Shown here: positions 52,592-61,285 of the stretch, one piece after another
How positions within the stretch are numbered: the first letter of the stretch is position 1
How the letters are laid out: the number at the start of each line of letters is the position of its first letter
Origin: Aquirufa aurantiipilula
Lineage (GTDB): Bacteria > Bacteroidota > Bacteroidia > Cytophagales > Spirosomataceae
Length of the DNA stretch: 64,000 nucleotides
Reading direction: 5' to 3'
NCBI RefSeq assembly: GCF_019923745.1
Contig: NZ_JAANOG010000005.1
Coordinates: forward strand, 62,001 to 126,000
The notes under the pieces: model-generated
Database searches by the model: none
What the model was told of the DNA's origin: nothing
Seen by the model: only the letters and a program-made list of their open reading frames with translations
Made by a program: the position numbers and the translations under genes

Positions 52592-53368
52592 TTAGTCTTT
52601 ATTCCAATTAGCAATATTTTCTCCTGATTCCAAAATCAAATTCCTTGCATTAGGCAACCCATTGCCAATAAAATTAAATAAATTTGCAGTGGCTACAGCA
52701 CTAACATTTACAAGTTGAAGACCTTTTAATAGGTGACTCTCATTCCCAGCTCCACCTGCAATGATTAATGGCAAACTGGTGATTTTGTTAATACTCTCAA
52801 TTAATGTTTCATCATATCCAAAACCTGTTCCATCTTTATCTATTGAATTTAAATAGATTTCTCCTACGCCTAAATCTTCTAAATACTTAATATATTCTGA
52901 TAATGAGAAATCCACTTTTACCGTGCCATCTTTAATGAAAACTTCATAACATTCACCATTAGATTTACAATCTATACTTGCGACAACACTTTGACTTCCA
53001 TAATTCCTAATCAAATCTTGAACCATTATTGAATTTTGAACCAATAATGAATTAATAACAATTTTATCTGCGCCACTTTTAAAAAGTAATTCTGCATCTT
53101 CTAATGTTTCTATTCCTCCGCCTGCAGCAATTGGTATAAAGACATCATTAACGAGATTACTTACCGTTTTCGCAAATTCGTATATATTTTTGTTTGATTT
53201 ACTTGCATTTAATAAAATCAATTCATCTAATGCAAAAGATATATTTTGAAACTTATAATTCTTCTCTAACCAATTTAAATTCCCCACTTTCTGAAGTCGA
53301 AAATTTCTACTTTGCATAAAAAACCCTTCAGAATAAATTAATGTGAAAATTATTCGTTTTCTTAACAT
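52592..53368 (-). CDS. HisF-like subunit of a sugar amidotransferase system (trio 2)
   Basis: A 258-residue HisF-fold barrel. Asp11 of true HisF is Ile here (IIFTLIYSE), and the Asp130-equivalent is Asp133 (VASIDCKS). This is more diverged than the trio 1 protein at 26735. Partner genes hisH-like and WbpG-like are directly upstream (one-base overlap with the HisH-like stop). It should channel glutamine-derived ammonia to the PP-loop protein that makes an amidino group, likely on the nonulosonic acid made by the genes upstream. Confidence 0.87.
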   Translation of the reverse strand: MLRKRIIFTLIYSEGFFMQSRNFRLQKVGNLNWLEKNYKFQNISFALDELILLNASKSNKNIYEFAKTVSNLVNDVFIPIAAGGGIETLEDAELLFKSGADKIVINSLLVQNSIMVQDLIRNYGSQSVVASIDCKSNGECYEVFIKDGTVKVDFSLSEYIKYLEDLGVGEIYLNSIDKDGTGFGYDETLIESINKITSLPLIIAGGAGNESHLLKGLQLVNVSAVATANLFNFIGNGLPNARNLILESGENIANWNKD

Positions 53369-53979
53369 TAAAAATTATTTAAAAAGTTTCTAAAAAGATG
53401 TAAACCATTAAACTGGCTTAATTCAGGATGAAATTGAACACCACAGATATTCGCTTTTTCAAAACCTGCGATAAAATCATTTTGATAATTGCAGATACTT
53501 TGATTTATATTATCATTAGAATGCATTCGAAAACTATGTGTAAAATAAAAATCTGAATTGTCCTTTATCCCATCAAATAGTTTACTATTAAAATTGACCT
53601 TTACCTGATTAAAACCAACATGCGGCACTTTAACTTTTGAGCGATCAAACTCTCTTACTTCTCCATTTATAAAAGAAAGACCATTATTATAACCAGATTC
53701 TGAAGAAGAATTCCCCAAAAGTTGCATCCCTAAACATATGCCCAAAATCGGGATTTTTTGTTCTAAAACGGATTTATTCAATGCTATATCTATTCTATTT
53801 TCTTTGATTTGATGAATCGCTTTACCAAAATTACCAACACCGGGTAAAATTATTCTATCCGCTTTTTCAAAATCTTCTATCTTATTAGATAAAATTATAC
53901 TTTGAACATTCAAATAGTTTAGAGTAGTAACTAGTGATCGAATATTTCCCATTCCATAGTCAACAATTACAACATTCAT
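53368..53979 (-). CDS. HisH-like glutamine amidotransferase subunit (trio 2)
   Basis: A 203-residue class I glutaminase. The nucleophile is Cys82 in LGICLGMQLLG; the oxyanion strand is ILPGVGNFGKA; His-Glu is in CGVQFHPELSQ. It is separate from trio 1 in sequence (different opening and tail), so this is not a recent duplication. It is expected to supply ammonia to the WbpG-like enzyme via the HisF-like barrel. The start overlaps the upstream stop by four bases. Confidence 0.9.
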   Translation of the reverse strand: MNVVIVDYGMGNIRSLVTTLNYLNVQSIILSNKIEDFEKADRIILPGVGNFGKAIHQIKENRIDIALNKSVLEQKIPILGICLGMQLLGNSSSESGYNNGLSFINGEVREFDRSKVKVPHVGFNQVKVNFNSKLFDGIKDNSDFYFTHSFRMHSNDNINQSICNYQNDFIAGFEKANICGVQFHPELSQFNGLHLFRNFLNNF

Positions 53980-55121
53980 ATTTCAAAATCTTCTCCTGGT
54001 ACGTATTTAGGTTGCCAAATCCCATCAATTTTTTGAAATAATTCTTTGTTGGCATACTTATCTAAAACTGCATCAAATTCTTCTTTTGTCATTTTATAGT
54101 AATCTAAATAGGTATCAATTAAACTTTCAGGATAAGAGTTATCATACATATTTACCAAATTCAATGCTTGTTCTCGATTCATTGCCCCTCTACGAATTTC
54201 AATTCCTGCATCTTGAGTCGCTCTTCCAAATCCAAATTTTAGATACATCAAATAGGCATGGAGTGCATACAATGCTTGATCATTTTGAGAAAAATTTGTA
54301 AAAGTATCGGCATTCCCTTCATCCTTTTCGATTAGACCACATTTCTCTTTTGCTACTACATAGTTTCGATATGAATCCCATGATTCATAGTATGACCAAT
54401 GAGTAAATGAAAGTCCTATATCTGAAATTTCTTCCTTTTTAGGAAAATTAAAAAACGCTAAATCAGCATCTGATATATCCCCATCTTCCTTGATTCGATT
54501 AAAAACAATATCATGCCCTCCTTCAAGATAGATTTTCTTCATGTAATCAATTCCATATAAAGGATTATTTTTGCTTTCTGTACTACCACCGTACTCAATC
54601 TCTCCGTCTTCACCATAAAATATTAATGGAATTTTAAAGTTAACAGCTGTCTTAATAACAGCAGTATGGATTGCTATTAACCAACCATAATAGGGAAAGC
54701 CCTTTTCTATAAATCCATATTTATTTAATCGATCTAATACTTTAGGATTGGGAGTGATATGTATATGATCATAACCTGAATAAATGAAATTTAATAAATT
54801 TTTATCGCCAATTTCGAGAGATAAAGCAGGCCTAACTGTTACGCAAAGAGGGTTCATTCCATATTTATGCTTTAATTGATATGCAACATATGAACCATCC
54901 TTTCCCCCACTTACTGGAACAATACAGTCAAAACTGCCTGATTTTGATTTATACTTATTTATTAAGCTCTGTAATTCAAATTGCCTATTGCTCCAATCCA
55001 TGTTTTTCTTTTCCTGCATCCATTGACAAGCATTACACCATCCATTTTCATCGAATGAAATTCGTGGCCTAGTTGACATGTTTAAGCAATTCTTACACCA
55101 TGTTATTTTTTTACTGCTCAT
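53976..55121 (-). CDS. N-acetyl sugar amidotransferase, WbpG/PseA/LegA-like (trio 2)
   Basis: A 381-residue PP-loop enzyme. CKNC at the start and CNAC after it form the putative zinc site; the PP-loop is CIVPVSGGKDGSYVAYQL, a variant without the usual Asp-Ser-Ser. RRGAMNREQALNLV and LDYYKMTKEEFDAVL are family segments in the C-terminal part. It lies next to the nonulosonic acid genes, so it probably converts an acetamido group of a legionaminic-type sugar to acetamidino, as PseA or LegA-type enzymes do. A start downstream is possible, but the Met at 55121 gives the normal SSKKITWCKNC opening. Confidence 0.88.
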   Translation of the reverse strand: MSSKKITWCKNCLNMSTRPRISFDENGWCNACQWMQEKKNMDWSNRQFELQSLINKYKSKSGSFDCIVPVSGGKDGSYVAYQLKHKYGMNPLCVTVRPALSLEIGDKNLLNFIYSGYDHIHITPNPKVLDRLNKYGFIEKGFPYYGWLIAIHTAVIKTAVNFKIPLIFYGEDGEIEYGGSTESKNNPLYGIDYMKKIYLEGGHDIVFNRIKEDGDISDADLAFFNFPKKEEISDIGLSFTHWSYYESWDSYRNYVVAKEKCGLIEKDEGNADTFTNFSQNDQALYALHAYLMYLKFGFGRATQDAGIEIRRGAMNREQALNLVNMYDNSYPESLIDTYLDYYKMTKEEFDAVLDKYANKELFQKIDGIWQPKYVPGEDFEI

Positions 55122-55164
55122 AGCTTAAGTATATTTAAGTAACTTTGAAAATTAGAATTGGTAA

Positions 55165-55905
55165 TTAGATTGATGTCCACCCTCCATCAACCATTAGATT
55201 TTGGCCTGTAATATATCCAGAATCGTCGCTTAATAGAAATCCTACAGCAGGTGCAATATCCTCAGGTTGCCCCATCCTTCTCATGGGCACTTTTTTCTCA
55301 TATTGTTGGACAAATAATTCAATTTGGTTATCATAAATTCCTCCTGGAGAAACGCAATTTATTCTAATTCCATGAGGACCATAATATGACGCTAAGTATC
55401 TAGAAAGATTAACAATTCCTCCTTTTATAGCTGAATAAGCCGCAGGCATAGTCATTTCTGTACCATCGTAAATAGTAAAATCTGGACCAACTGTACCATA
55501 TATAGAAGATATATTAACAATTGACCCAGTTCCTTGGATTTTCATTATCTCGAGCACAGCCTGAGAACAAATGAAAACACTGTTCATTTGAGAGTCTATA
55601 TTTTTTCTCCATGAATCAACTGGAATATTTTCGAATTTTAATCCCCAATCTGGAGTTCGAGGATAAGCATTGTTTACAAATCCATCAATTTTCCCATATT
55701 TCTGGTAAATATTTTTTAAAGCTTCTTTAACAGATTCGAGACTTGTAACATCACAACAAATCGAACCTTTTTCTAAATCATTTGGACCATGTAATTCTGC
55801 ATTAATACCAATAGCTCCAGATGATCTAATATATTTTAATATTGCCCTCCCAATCAATCCATTGCCTCCAGTCACGATAATGACCTTATTTTCTAACTTA
55901 TTCAT
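55165..55905 (-). CDS. SDR oxidoreductase, PtmA-like
   Basis: A 246-residue classical SDR. The cofactor motif is IIVTGGNGLIGRAIL, the active site is YSAIKGG, and INCVSPGGIYDN and ITGQNLMVDGGW close the protein. In Campylobacter the PtmA protein has this pattern and helps make the GlcN-1-phosphate precursor for legionaminic acid. It overlaps the Gfo/Idh gene by eight bases. It is the last gene of the nonulosonic set on this strand. Confidence 0.88.
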   Translation of the reverse strand: MNKLENKVIIVTGGNGLIGRAILKYIRSSGAIGINAELHGPNDLEKGSICCDVTSLESVKEALKNIYQKYGKIDGFVNNAYPRTPDWGLKFENIPVDSWRKNIDSQMNSVFICSQAVLEIMKIQGTGSIVNISSIYGTVGPDFTIYDGTEMTMPAAYSAIKGGIVNLSRYLASYYGPHGIRINCVSPGGIYDNQIELFVQQYEKKVPMRRMGQPEDIAPAVGFLLSDDSGYITGQNLMVDGGWTSI

Positions 55906-56818
55906 TAATTGCCAATTTCAAAATCTTTACTGCGTCATCAAATGTGTTCATTGTAGACTCTCCTAACTTAATTTGCTTGGTAAAATAACTCATTTGTTTG
56001 GTGTAGGTATCCAATAAATCAAAATCCCCTTGAAATAATATTTCATCCTTTATAACACTCTTAATAGTATTCAAAAGTAAATCAACTATAATCGTATCTT
56101 CAGATGTAACAATCTCAATTTGACGTTTTGCATCTCTTCTAAAATAATTAAGTGTAATACTTGTTGAAAAATCTAGATATTTCATGAAATATCTAGCAGA
56201 ATCAATTGCATCAATTTCAAGAGAGGAACAACTCATTTGTAAGCTCTCAGATGATATTGGGTTTCCGAAAATCCAACAACAATAATCTATTTCATGTATT
56301 AAATCAAGATGGACTCCTCCTCCCATTTTTCTATTTGCACTATATATATCACGAAAATTTTTCCCTGGACGCCAAGAAGGAAGATAAGATCCACAATAAA
56401 TATTTACCTCATTAATTCTCAATACATTGTCCTTAAGATAGCCCCTAATAAACTCAATTGATGGATGAAATCTCATATTACAACCTATATAAGTTATAAT
56501 ATTTGCATCTTTTAATAGATTTGAAATCCTTTCTGAATTTTTTATATCTGATAATACCGGTTTTTCAATAAACATAGGACACTTAAAATCAATTAAGTCC
56601 AAAATAGTTGATTCATGGTAGGCAGTAATATTAGAAATTACAATAAAATCTAACTCTACTGGAATTTCATTTTTATGGTGTACATTAATAACTGATTTGT
56701 AAAATTCTAAGTTTATCCCAGACCTTAATGCATAAATCTGAGCATTAGGTGACAAATTTAATATGCCATCTACATGTTTTCGTCCGATGGACCCAAGTCC
56801 TACTATTAATACCTTCAA
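55898..56818 (-). CDS. Gfo/Idh/MocA-family oxidoreductase, PtmF-like
   Basis: A 306-residue oxidoreductase. The Rossmann motif is VLIVGLGSIGRKHVDGI; FIEKPVLSDIKN is the EKP Lys motif; GGGVHLDLIHEIDYC marks the substrate domain. Proteins of this type (PtmF) work with PtmA before the guanylyltransferase PtmE in the GDP route to legionaminic acid. The order SDR, Gfo/Idh, CMP-transferase, PtmE-like is the same here. The call is by motif and order; the reaction has not been proven for this protein. Confidence 0.85.
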   Translation of the reverse strand: MKVLIVGLGSIGRKHVDGILNLSPNAQIYALRSGINLEFYKSVINVHHKNEIPVELDFIVISNITAYHESTILDLIDFKCPMFIEKPVLSDIKNSERISNLLKDANIITYIGCNMRFHPSIEFIRGYLKDNVLRINEVNIYCGSYLPSWRPGKNFRDIYSANRKMGGGVHLDLIHEIDYCCWIFGNPISSESLQMSCSSLEIDAIDSARYFMKYLDFSTSITLNYFRRDAKRQIEIVTSEDTIIVDLLLNTIKSVIKDEILFQGDFDLLDTYTKQMSYFTKQIKLGESTMNTFDDAVKILKLAINE

Positions 56819-57528
56819 ATGTTGAAATCAAGTTTATTATTTGAAATCAAATACTCCATAAATTCAAAATCAATTGGGTGGTCAAGATCAAAGCAAATAT
56901 GCTTCATTACAAAAATTAGTGACTTATCATTAATTGTTTTTGGATTTATCTGATCAAAAAACCTTCTTCTAAAAAAATAAAATGAAGCATTTAAATCATA
57001 AATATCCGGAGCTGATTGCCGAGTAAGAAAATTGCCCTCTTTTACTAATCCAAAGTACCCATTATTTTTCTTCTCAACCATATTAAAATATGGATTCCTT
57101 TGAGCTGGGTTTACCGAAAACAAGTTCATGGCCTCTTCATCATTTCTGATTATTTCAAATCCTTTCAGTAGATCTTCTAAATTGCGAAGAGGAGATGAAA
57201 TATCTAGATCAATGATAAAATCATATTTTTTATTTTTTTTATTTTCTTCAAAATTTAAAATATGAGAAATAGTTTCCATTTTACCTGTGCTATCCAAAGA
57301 GATATTTTCAGGTCTTATATAATCAGTCTCTACTCCATAAAATTTAGCTACGCTACGAATATCGTCACTGTCAGTAGACAGAGCGATATCAGCTTTATAC
57401 TTTGATGAGAATGCATTTGCATGAGCAATACTGTAAGCGATTAATGGTATACCATTAATTAATCTAATATTCTTACCTGGTATACCTTTAGATCCACCTC
57501 TGGCACATAAAGTAATTAAAATTTCCAT
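56815..57528 (-). CDS. Acylneuraminate (nonulosonate) cytidylyltransferase, LegF/PtmB-like
   Basis: A 237-residue CMP-sugar synthetase. The signature is LITLCARGGSKGIPGKNIRLINGIP, seen at the very start, followed by ALSTDSDDIRSVA and FIIDLDISSPLRNLED. It activates the nonulosonic acid as CMP-sugar for transfer. It overlaps the PtmE-like gene by one base and the PtmF-like gene by four. This family is specific for nonulosonic acids, so a sialic, legionaminic or pseudaminic product is certain. Confidence 0.93.
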   Translation of the reverse strand: MEILITLCARGGSKGIPGKNIRLINGIPLIAYSIAHANAFSSKYKADIALSTDSDDIRSVAKFYGVETDYIRPENISLDSTGKMETISHILNFEENKKNKKYDFIIDLDISSPLRNLEDLLKGFEIIRNDEEAMNLFSVNPAQRNPYFNMVEKKNNGYFGLVKEGNFLTRQSAPDIYDLNASFYFFRRRFFDQINPKTINDKSLIFVMKHICFDLDHPIDFEFMEYLISNNKLDFNI

Positions 57529-58574
57529 TAAAATTTAATGTTTTTGATGTCGTTTTGTGCTTTTTGATAGTCTTGTGGGTTGCCAATATCTAACCAATAA
57601 CCAGCAAGTGGATATGATGTTACTTTATACCCCTGATTAATTAATAATTCCATTAAATCAGTAGCATTAAAAAATTTATTCTTAGGAATTAATTCATGAA
57701 CTGATTTTTTAATTAAATAAATTCCCCCATTCGAATAATACGTATATGTTGGTTTTTCAATAAAACTCAATATGTTTTCATTCTCTGTTTCAAGAACAGC
57801 ATATGGGATATTTACCTGATATGGTATAGTTACAACAGACATATCTGCATTTTTATCAAGAAATTCAAGAAAAAAATGTTCATAATCTAAATTAGTTAGC
57901 ACATCTGAATTACTTACTAAAATATAATCATGCTTAAAATTACTAACTTTTGAAACTGCACCAATAGTTCCGAGTGGTTCATCTTCCCAAAGATAATTCA
58001 CATGAATATTTCTATTTTCCCCATTTCCAAAATATTCTTCAATTTGTTCTCCTAAGTATTTAACAGAAATCCAAAAATCATCTATTCCATAAACAGTTAA
58101 TCGTGTAAGATTATGATCAATAATTGGCTTATCTCCAACTCTAAGTAATGGTTTGGGTACAAACTCAGTGAATGGCATTAATCGTTGGCCTCTACCACCC
58201 GCCATAATCACAGCATCTATAGGCAAATAAGATTTTAACTCTCTGAAATTTATAACATTAACTACTTTGTCCTCATTGTCCAATATTGGAATTATTCTGT
58301 AATTACTTTCTCTGTATTCTATTATTTTATTAATATCAGATTCTCCCTTTCGGATAAATCTAGGATTAGCTTGAATGATTAGTTCAATATTTTGATAAAT
58401 CGATACTCCTTTTATTAATCCTCTTCTTACGTCACCGTCAGTCAAAGCACCCACTAAAATTCCTTTGTCGTTGATAACAAAAAGTATAGCATCTTTACCA
58501 AGCTTATTTAACTGTATTAAAGCATTTTCTATCGAACTACCAACATTAATTAGATGATCCTTATATGAAATCAT
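57528..58574 (-). CDS. CBS-domain sugar-1-phosphate nucleotidyltransferase, PtmE-like
   Basis: A 348-residue two-part protein. Residues 1 to about 115 hold a CBS pair (AILFVINDKGILVGALTDGD; YRIIPILDNEDKVVNVINF). From about 120 the nucleotidyltransferase follows: DAVIMAGGRGQRLMPFT, PKPLLRVGDKPI, VSNSDVLTNLDY and GYWLDIGNPQDY. This CBS-plus-NTase layout matches PtmE, which makes GDP-GlcN(Ac) for the GDP-linked legionaminic acid route. The CBS part may bind adenosyl nucleotides and regulate the enzyme. Confidence 0.9.
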   Translation of the reverse strand: MISYKDHLINVGSSIENALIQLNKLGKDAILFVINDKGILVGALTDGDVRRGLIKGVSIYQNIELIIQANPRFIRKGESDINKIIEYRESNYRIIPILDNEDKVVNVINFRELKSYLPIDAVIMAGGRGQRLMPFTEFVPKPLLRVGDKPIIDHNLTRLTVYGIDDFWISVKYLGEQIEEYFGNGENRNIHVNYLWEDEPLGTIGAVSKVSNFKHDYILVSNSDVLTNLDYEHFFLEFLDKNADMSVVTIPYQVNIPYAVLETENENILSFIEKPTYTYYSNGGIYLIKKSVHELIPKNKFFNATDLMELLINQGYKVTSYPLAGYWLDIGNPQDYQKAQNDIKNIKF

Positions 58575-59242
58575 TTATCTATAAATTTAATAATTTGAAA
58601 TGACTCAGCATAGTTTACCCCAACAGAAGCCCCTCTAAAAGTCGCTAATGACTCGATATTTCTATTACTTCTTGGAAATGGATGTTCTCCTAACTCTGAT
58701 TGATAAATCTGCATTATTTCTAATTTTCTATCAAAAAAATCAGAAATGTCTACGAAATAATTTGGAATAAATACTTTTTCAGGAAGTTGAGGAGCAAATT
58801 CTGTTTCAGAAATACATTCATACATCAAAACCTTTTTAATGAAAGGATATCTAAATGATTTAGTACAAGCCATTACTGCATCGAAAGTATACCTATGATC
58901 AGAATGAGCGTCTGATCGATTCATAACATAAATTACTTCTGGCTCAAATTCCAAAAATATAGATGAAATTTTTGGAATCATTTCATTTACTATGTCTGAA
59001 TTTAAGCTCATAGTAGGATAATTTAATTGATATACCGAAGTAAATCCTACCATTTTCGCTACCTGATCAATTTCAACTTTACGAGAATTCACTCTCTCTT
59101 TAGTAAATCCGTATTCTTCGGAAACACCCGTGACAATTAGCCAAGCTAATGAATCTCCATTATTTTCATGCTTCAAAAGTGTCCCTCCTGCACCTAAAAT
59201 TTCATCATCAGGATGAGCCGAGATAACTATTATTTTTGCCAT
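58571..59242 (-). CDS. PIG-L family N-deacetylase
   Basis: A 223-residue zinc deacetylase. The motif AHPDDEILGAGGT (start) and the later NRSDAHSDHRYT supply the metal ligands and base. PIG-L/LmbE enzymes remove acetyl from GlcNAc-type amines. Beside the formyltransferase gene (one base away) it suggests a swap of N-acetyl for N-formyl on a nonulosonic or amino sugar. It overlaps the PtmE-like gene by four bases. The substrate is inferred from the operon. Confidence 0.92.
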   Translation of the reverse strand: MAKIIVISAHPDDEILGAGGTLLKHENNGDSLAWLIVTGVSEEYGFTKERVNSRKVEIDQVAKMVGFTSVYQLNYPTMSLNSDIVNEMIPKISSIFLEFEPEVIYVMNRSDAHSDHRYTFDAVMACTKSFRYPFIKKVLMYECISETEFAPQLPEKVFIPNYFVDISDFFDRKLEIMQIYQSELGEHPFPRSNRNIESLATFRGASVGVNYAESFQIIKFIDK

Positions 59243-59243
59243 G

Positions 59244-60125
59244 CTACTTTAAATATGACCCTAGTGGGGGAATAGTTATAAATTCATGTTTTGTTAAAAT
59301 AATTGCACCATCAAATGTTTTCACTTTTATATTAGCTTCATTAACTTCCAAAACTTTACCTGGTTCCAAATTTTCTTCATGTGAAATTGATAATTCGACA
59401 TTCCAAATTTTAATTTCTTCTCCCATAAAAAGACAATGAGCCCCAGGATATGGCTTAGAAAGGCCTCTTACTAAATTACAAATTGATTCGCTAGTCATTC
59501 TAAAATCAATCAACCCATCTGCTGCATTTCTTTTTCTCCATATATTACCCAAATTCGACTGCTTGCATTTTGAAAAAGTCCCATTTTGCAATTTTGGTAA
59601 AAACGACTGAATTTGTTGAAGAGCATTAGATATCATTTTTTCGTACAAAACTGCTGCATCATCTTCAAACAATATCTCAAATTCTTTTTGATCTAATAAA
59701 TCACCAGTATCTGCTCCTTCATCCATGAAAAAAAAACTTGTTCCAGATTTCTTTAAGCCTAAAACTTTTGCCCAAATTAAGGGATGCCTTCCTCTGTTTT
59801 GGGGTAAAAGCGATGGATGAAATCCGATAACACCAAGTGGACAGGTAGTTAAAACATCCTTTTTTATCAAATTTGACCACCCAAAACAGAAGATTATATC
59901 TGCATTTAAATTTTTAATCCATTCTATACTAGATGATTCATTAATATTTTGAACATAGTTAAAAGGAATTCTATTTCTAATTGCAATAGATGATAAATCT
60001 TCAAAATCTGCATTAAAAGATGATTTCTCTTTTGTTATTACACCAACAACTAGAGCATTTAGTTCAATTAACTTTTCAAGCATCACTTTTGAAAAATAAA
60101 CAGATCCTATAAATATAATTCTCAT
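59244..60125 (-). CDS. Formyltransferase-family protein (methionyl-tRNA formyltransferase-like)
   Basis: A 293-residue protein with the formyltransferase core (IIFCFGWSNLIKKDVL; GVIGFHPSLLPQNRGRHPLIW; FFMDEGADTGDLL) and a smaller C-terminal domain. His103 and Asp139 match the catalytic His and Asp; the usual Asn of N-x-H is Gly101. The same GFHP pattern is, to my memory, seen in formyltransferases of sugar loci. It probably N-formylates an amino sugar using formyl-tetrahydrofolate after PIG-L deacetylation. The substrate is unproven. It is not the housekeeping fmt, judging by context. Confidence 0.87.
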   Translation of the reverse strand: MRIIFIGSVYFSKVMLEKLIELNALVVGVITKEKSSFNADFEDLSSIAIRNRIPFNYVQNINESSSIEWIKNLNADIIFCFGWSNLIKKDVLTTCPLGVIGFHPSLLPQNRGRHPLIWAKVLGLKKSGTSFFFMDEGADTGDLLDQKEFEILFEDDAAVLYEKMISNALQQIQSFLPKLQNGTFSKCKQSNLGNIWRKRNAADGLIDFRMTSESICNLVRGLSKPYPGAHCLFMGEEIKIWNVELSISHEENLEPGKVLEVNEANIKVKTFDGAIILTKHEFITIPPLGSYLK

Positions 60126-61285
60126 CTGTTGGGTAAATTAAAAAACTCCTTTTTTAAAATATTTCTTGTGAGGGAATTTTGAATAGCTTCTACTATTTTA
60201 ATCGATGAATTCCCTTTACCATATGGATTTTCTATTTTCTTTAATTGTTGCTGGAATTCATCTGAAAGTGCTAACTGAATGGATTCGATAATAGCATTCT
60301 TTTCTGGTTCACAAGAAATTACACTTTTTGCTTCAATTCTACCTTGTTGCCTATCACCAATATTTACAGTAGGCTTTTTGAAACTTGGCACTTCAATTAG
60401 ACCACTTGACGAGTTCCCAATAATGACTTGACAATGCTTAATTGCAGATAAATATCTTAATTGACCTAATGAAACAAATGAAATAGCATTACCGCTATTT
60501 TTTCTTATAAACTCATCAATTAATTGAATGATTACTCTTCCATCATGATCAGCATTGGGTTTTGTAATAATAATTTTAGCTTCTTTAAATTCTAATAATG
60601 CATTCAATAATTCTTTAAATTGATGCTCTGCAGAGGCATAATCTAATGTTACTGGGTGAAATGTAACTAAAAAATTTAAAGTTGAAAGTTGAAAATCTAT
60701 CGATGATTCAAAATCTTCTTTGTTTAATAATTTCAGTCGATTTATATTTTCAATTCCTAATGCTCCAACTTGAAATACACTTTTTGGTTGTTCTCCTAAT
60801 TGAATTACCCTATTTCTATATTCACTTGTTGATGTAAAATGTAAATGAGACATTTTTGTTATTGAATGCCTGATTGCTTCGTCAATTAAACCCTCTGTTG
60901 CTTCACCCCCATGACAATGAGCAACAGGGATACGAGCAATCATAGCGGCAGTAACTGCTGAAAATATTTCAAATCTATCTCCCAATACCAAAATCCAATT
61001 AGGCTTACTTCTTTCAAAAAAATCGGCAAATCCGATTAAACCCAATCCCATACTTTTTGTAATTCCAACTGAAGTATCTGAAGACAATAACATTTCTACT
61101 CTACCATCTATTTGGAAACCGTCAGATTCAATTTGTTTATAAGTTAGGCCAAATTCCGGAGATAAATGCATCCCTGTTACACAAACGGATAACTCAAAAT
61201 TAGGGTGTTCCTGAATCGCTTTCATCGTCCAAAATAATAGACCATATTCAGCTCTTGTACCCGTAATAACGCAAATTTTTACCAT
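60122..61285 (-). CDS. neuC: UDP/GDP-N-acetyl sugar 2-epimerase (hydrolysing), NeuC/LegG-like
   Basis: A 387-residue enzyme. The start ICVITGTRAEYGLLFWTM is the NeuC signature; LVLGDRFEIFSAVTAAM, VAHCHGGEATEGLIDEAIRH and IIGNSSSGLIEVPSF are nucleotide and base contacts. It hydrolyses the NDP-sugar while inverting C2 to give the free N-acetyl mannosamine-type sugar that the synthase uses. It overlaps the formyltransferase-like gene by four bases and neuB by seven. Being next to a LegC-type aminotransferase makes LegG the better functional name. Confidence 0.94.
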   Translation of the reverse strand: MVKICVITGTRAEYGLLFWTMKAIQEHPNFELSVCVTGMHLSPEFGLTYKQIESDGFQIDGRVEMLLSSDTSVGITKSMGLGLIGFADFFERSKPNWILVLGDRFEIFSAVTAAMIARIPVAHCHGGEATEGLIDEAIRHSITKMSHLHFTSTSEYRNRVIQLGEQPKSVFQVGALGIENINRLKLLNKEDFESSIDFQLSTLNFLVTFHPVTLDYASAEHQFKELLNALLEFKEAKIIITKPNADHDGRVIIQLIDEFIRKNSGNAISFVSLGQLRYLSAIKHCQVIIGNSSSGLIEVPSFKKPTVNIGDRQQGRIEAKSVISCEPEKNAIIESIQLALSDEFQQQLKKIENPYGKGNSSIKIVEAIQNSLTRNILKKEFFNLPNR

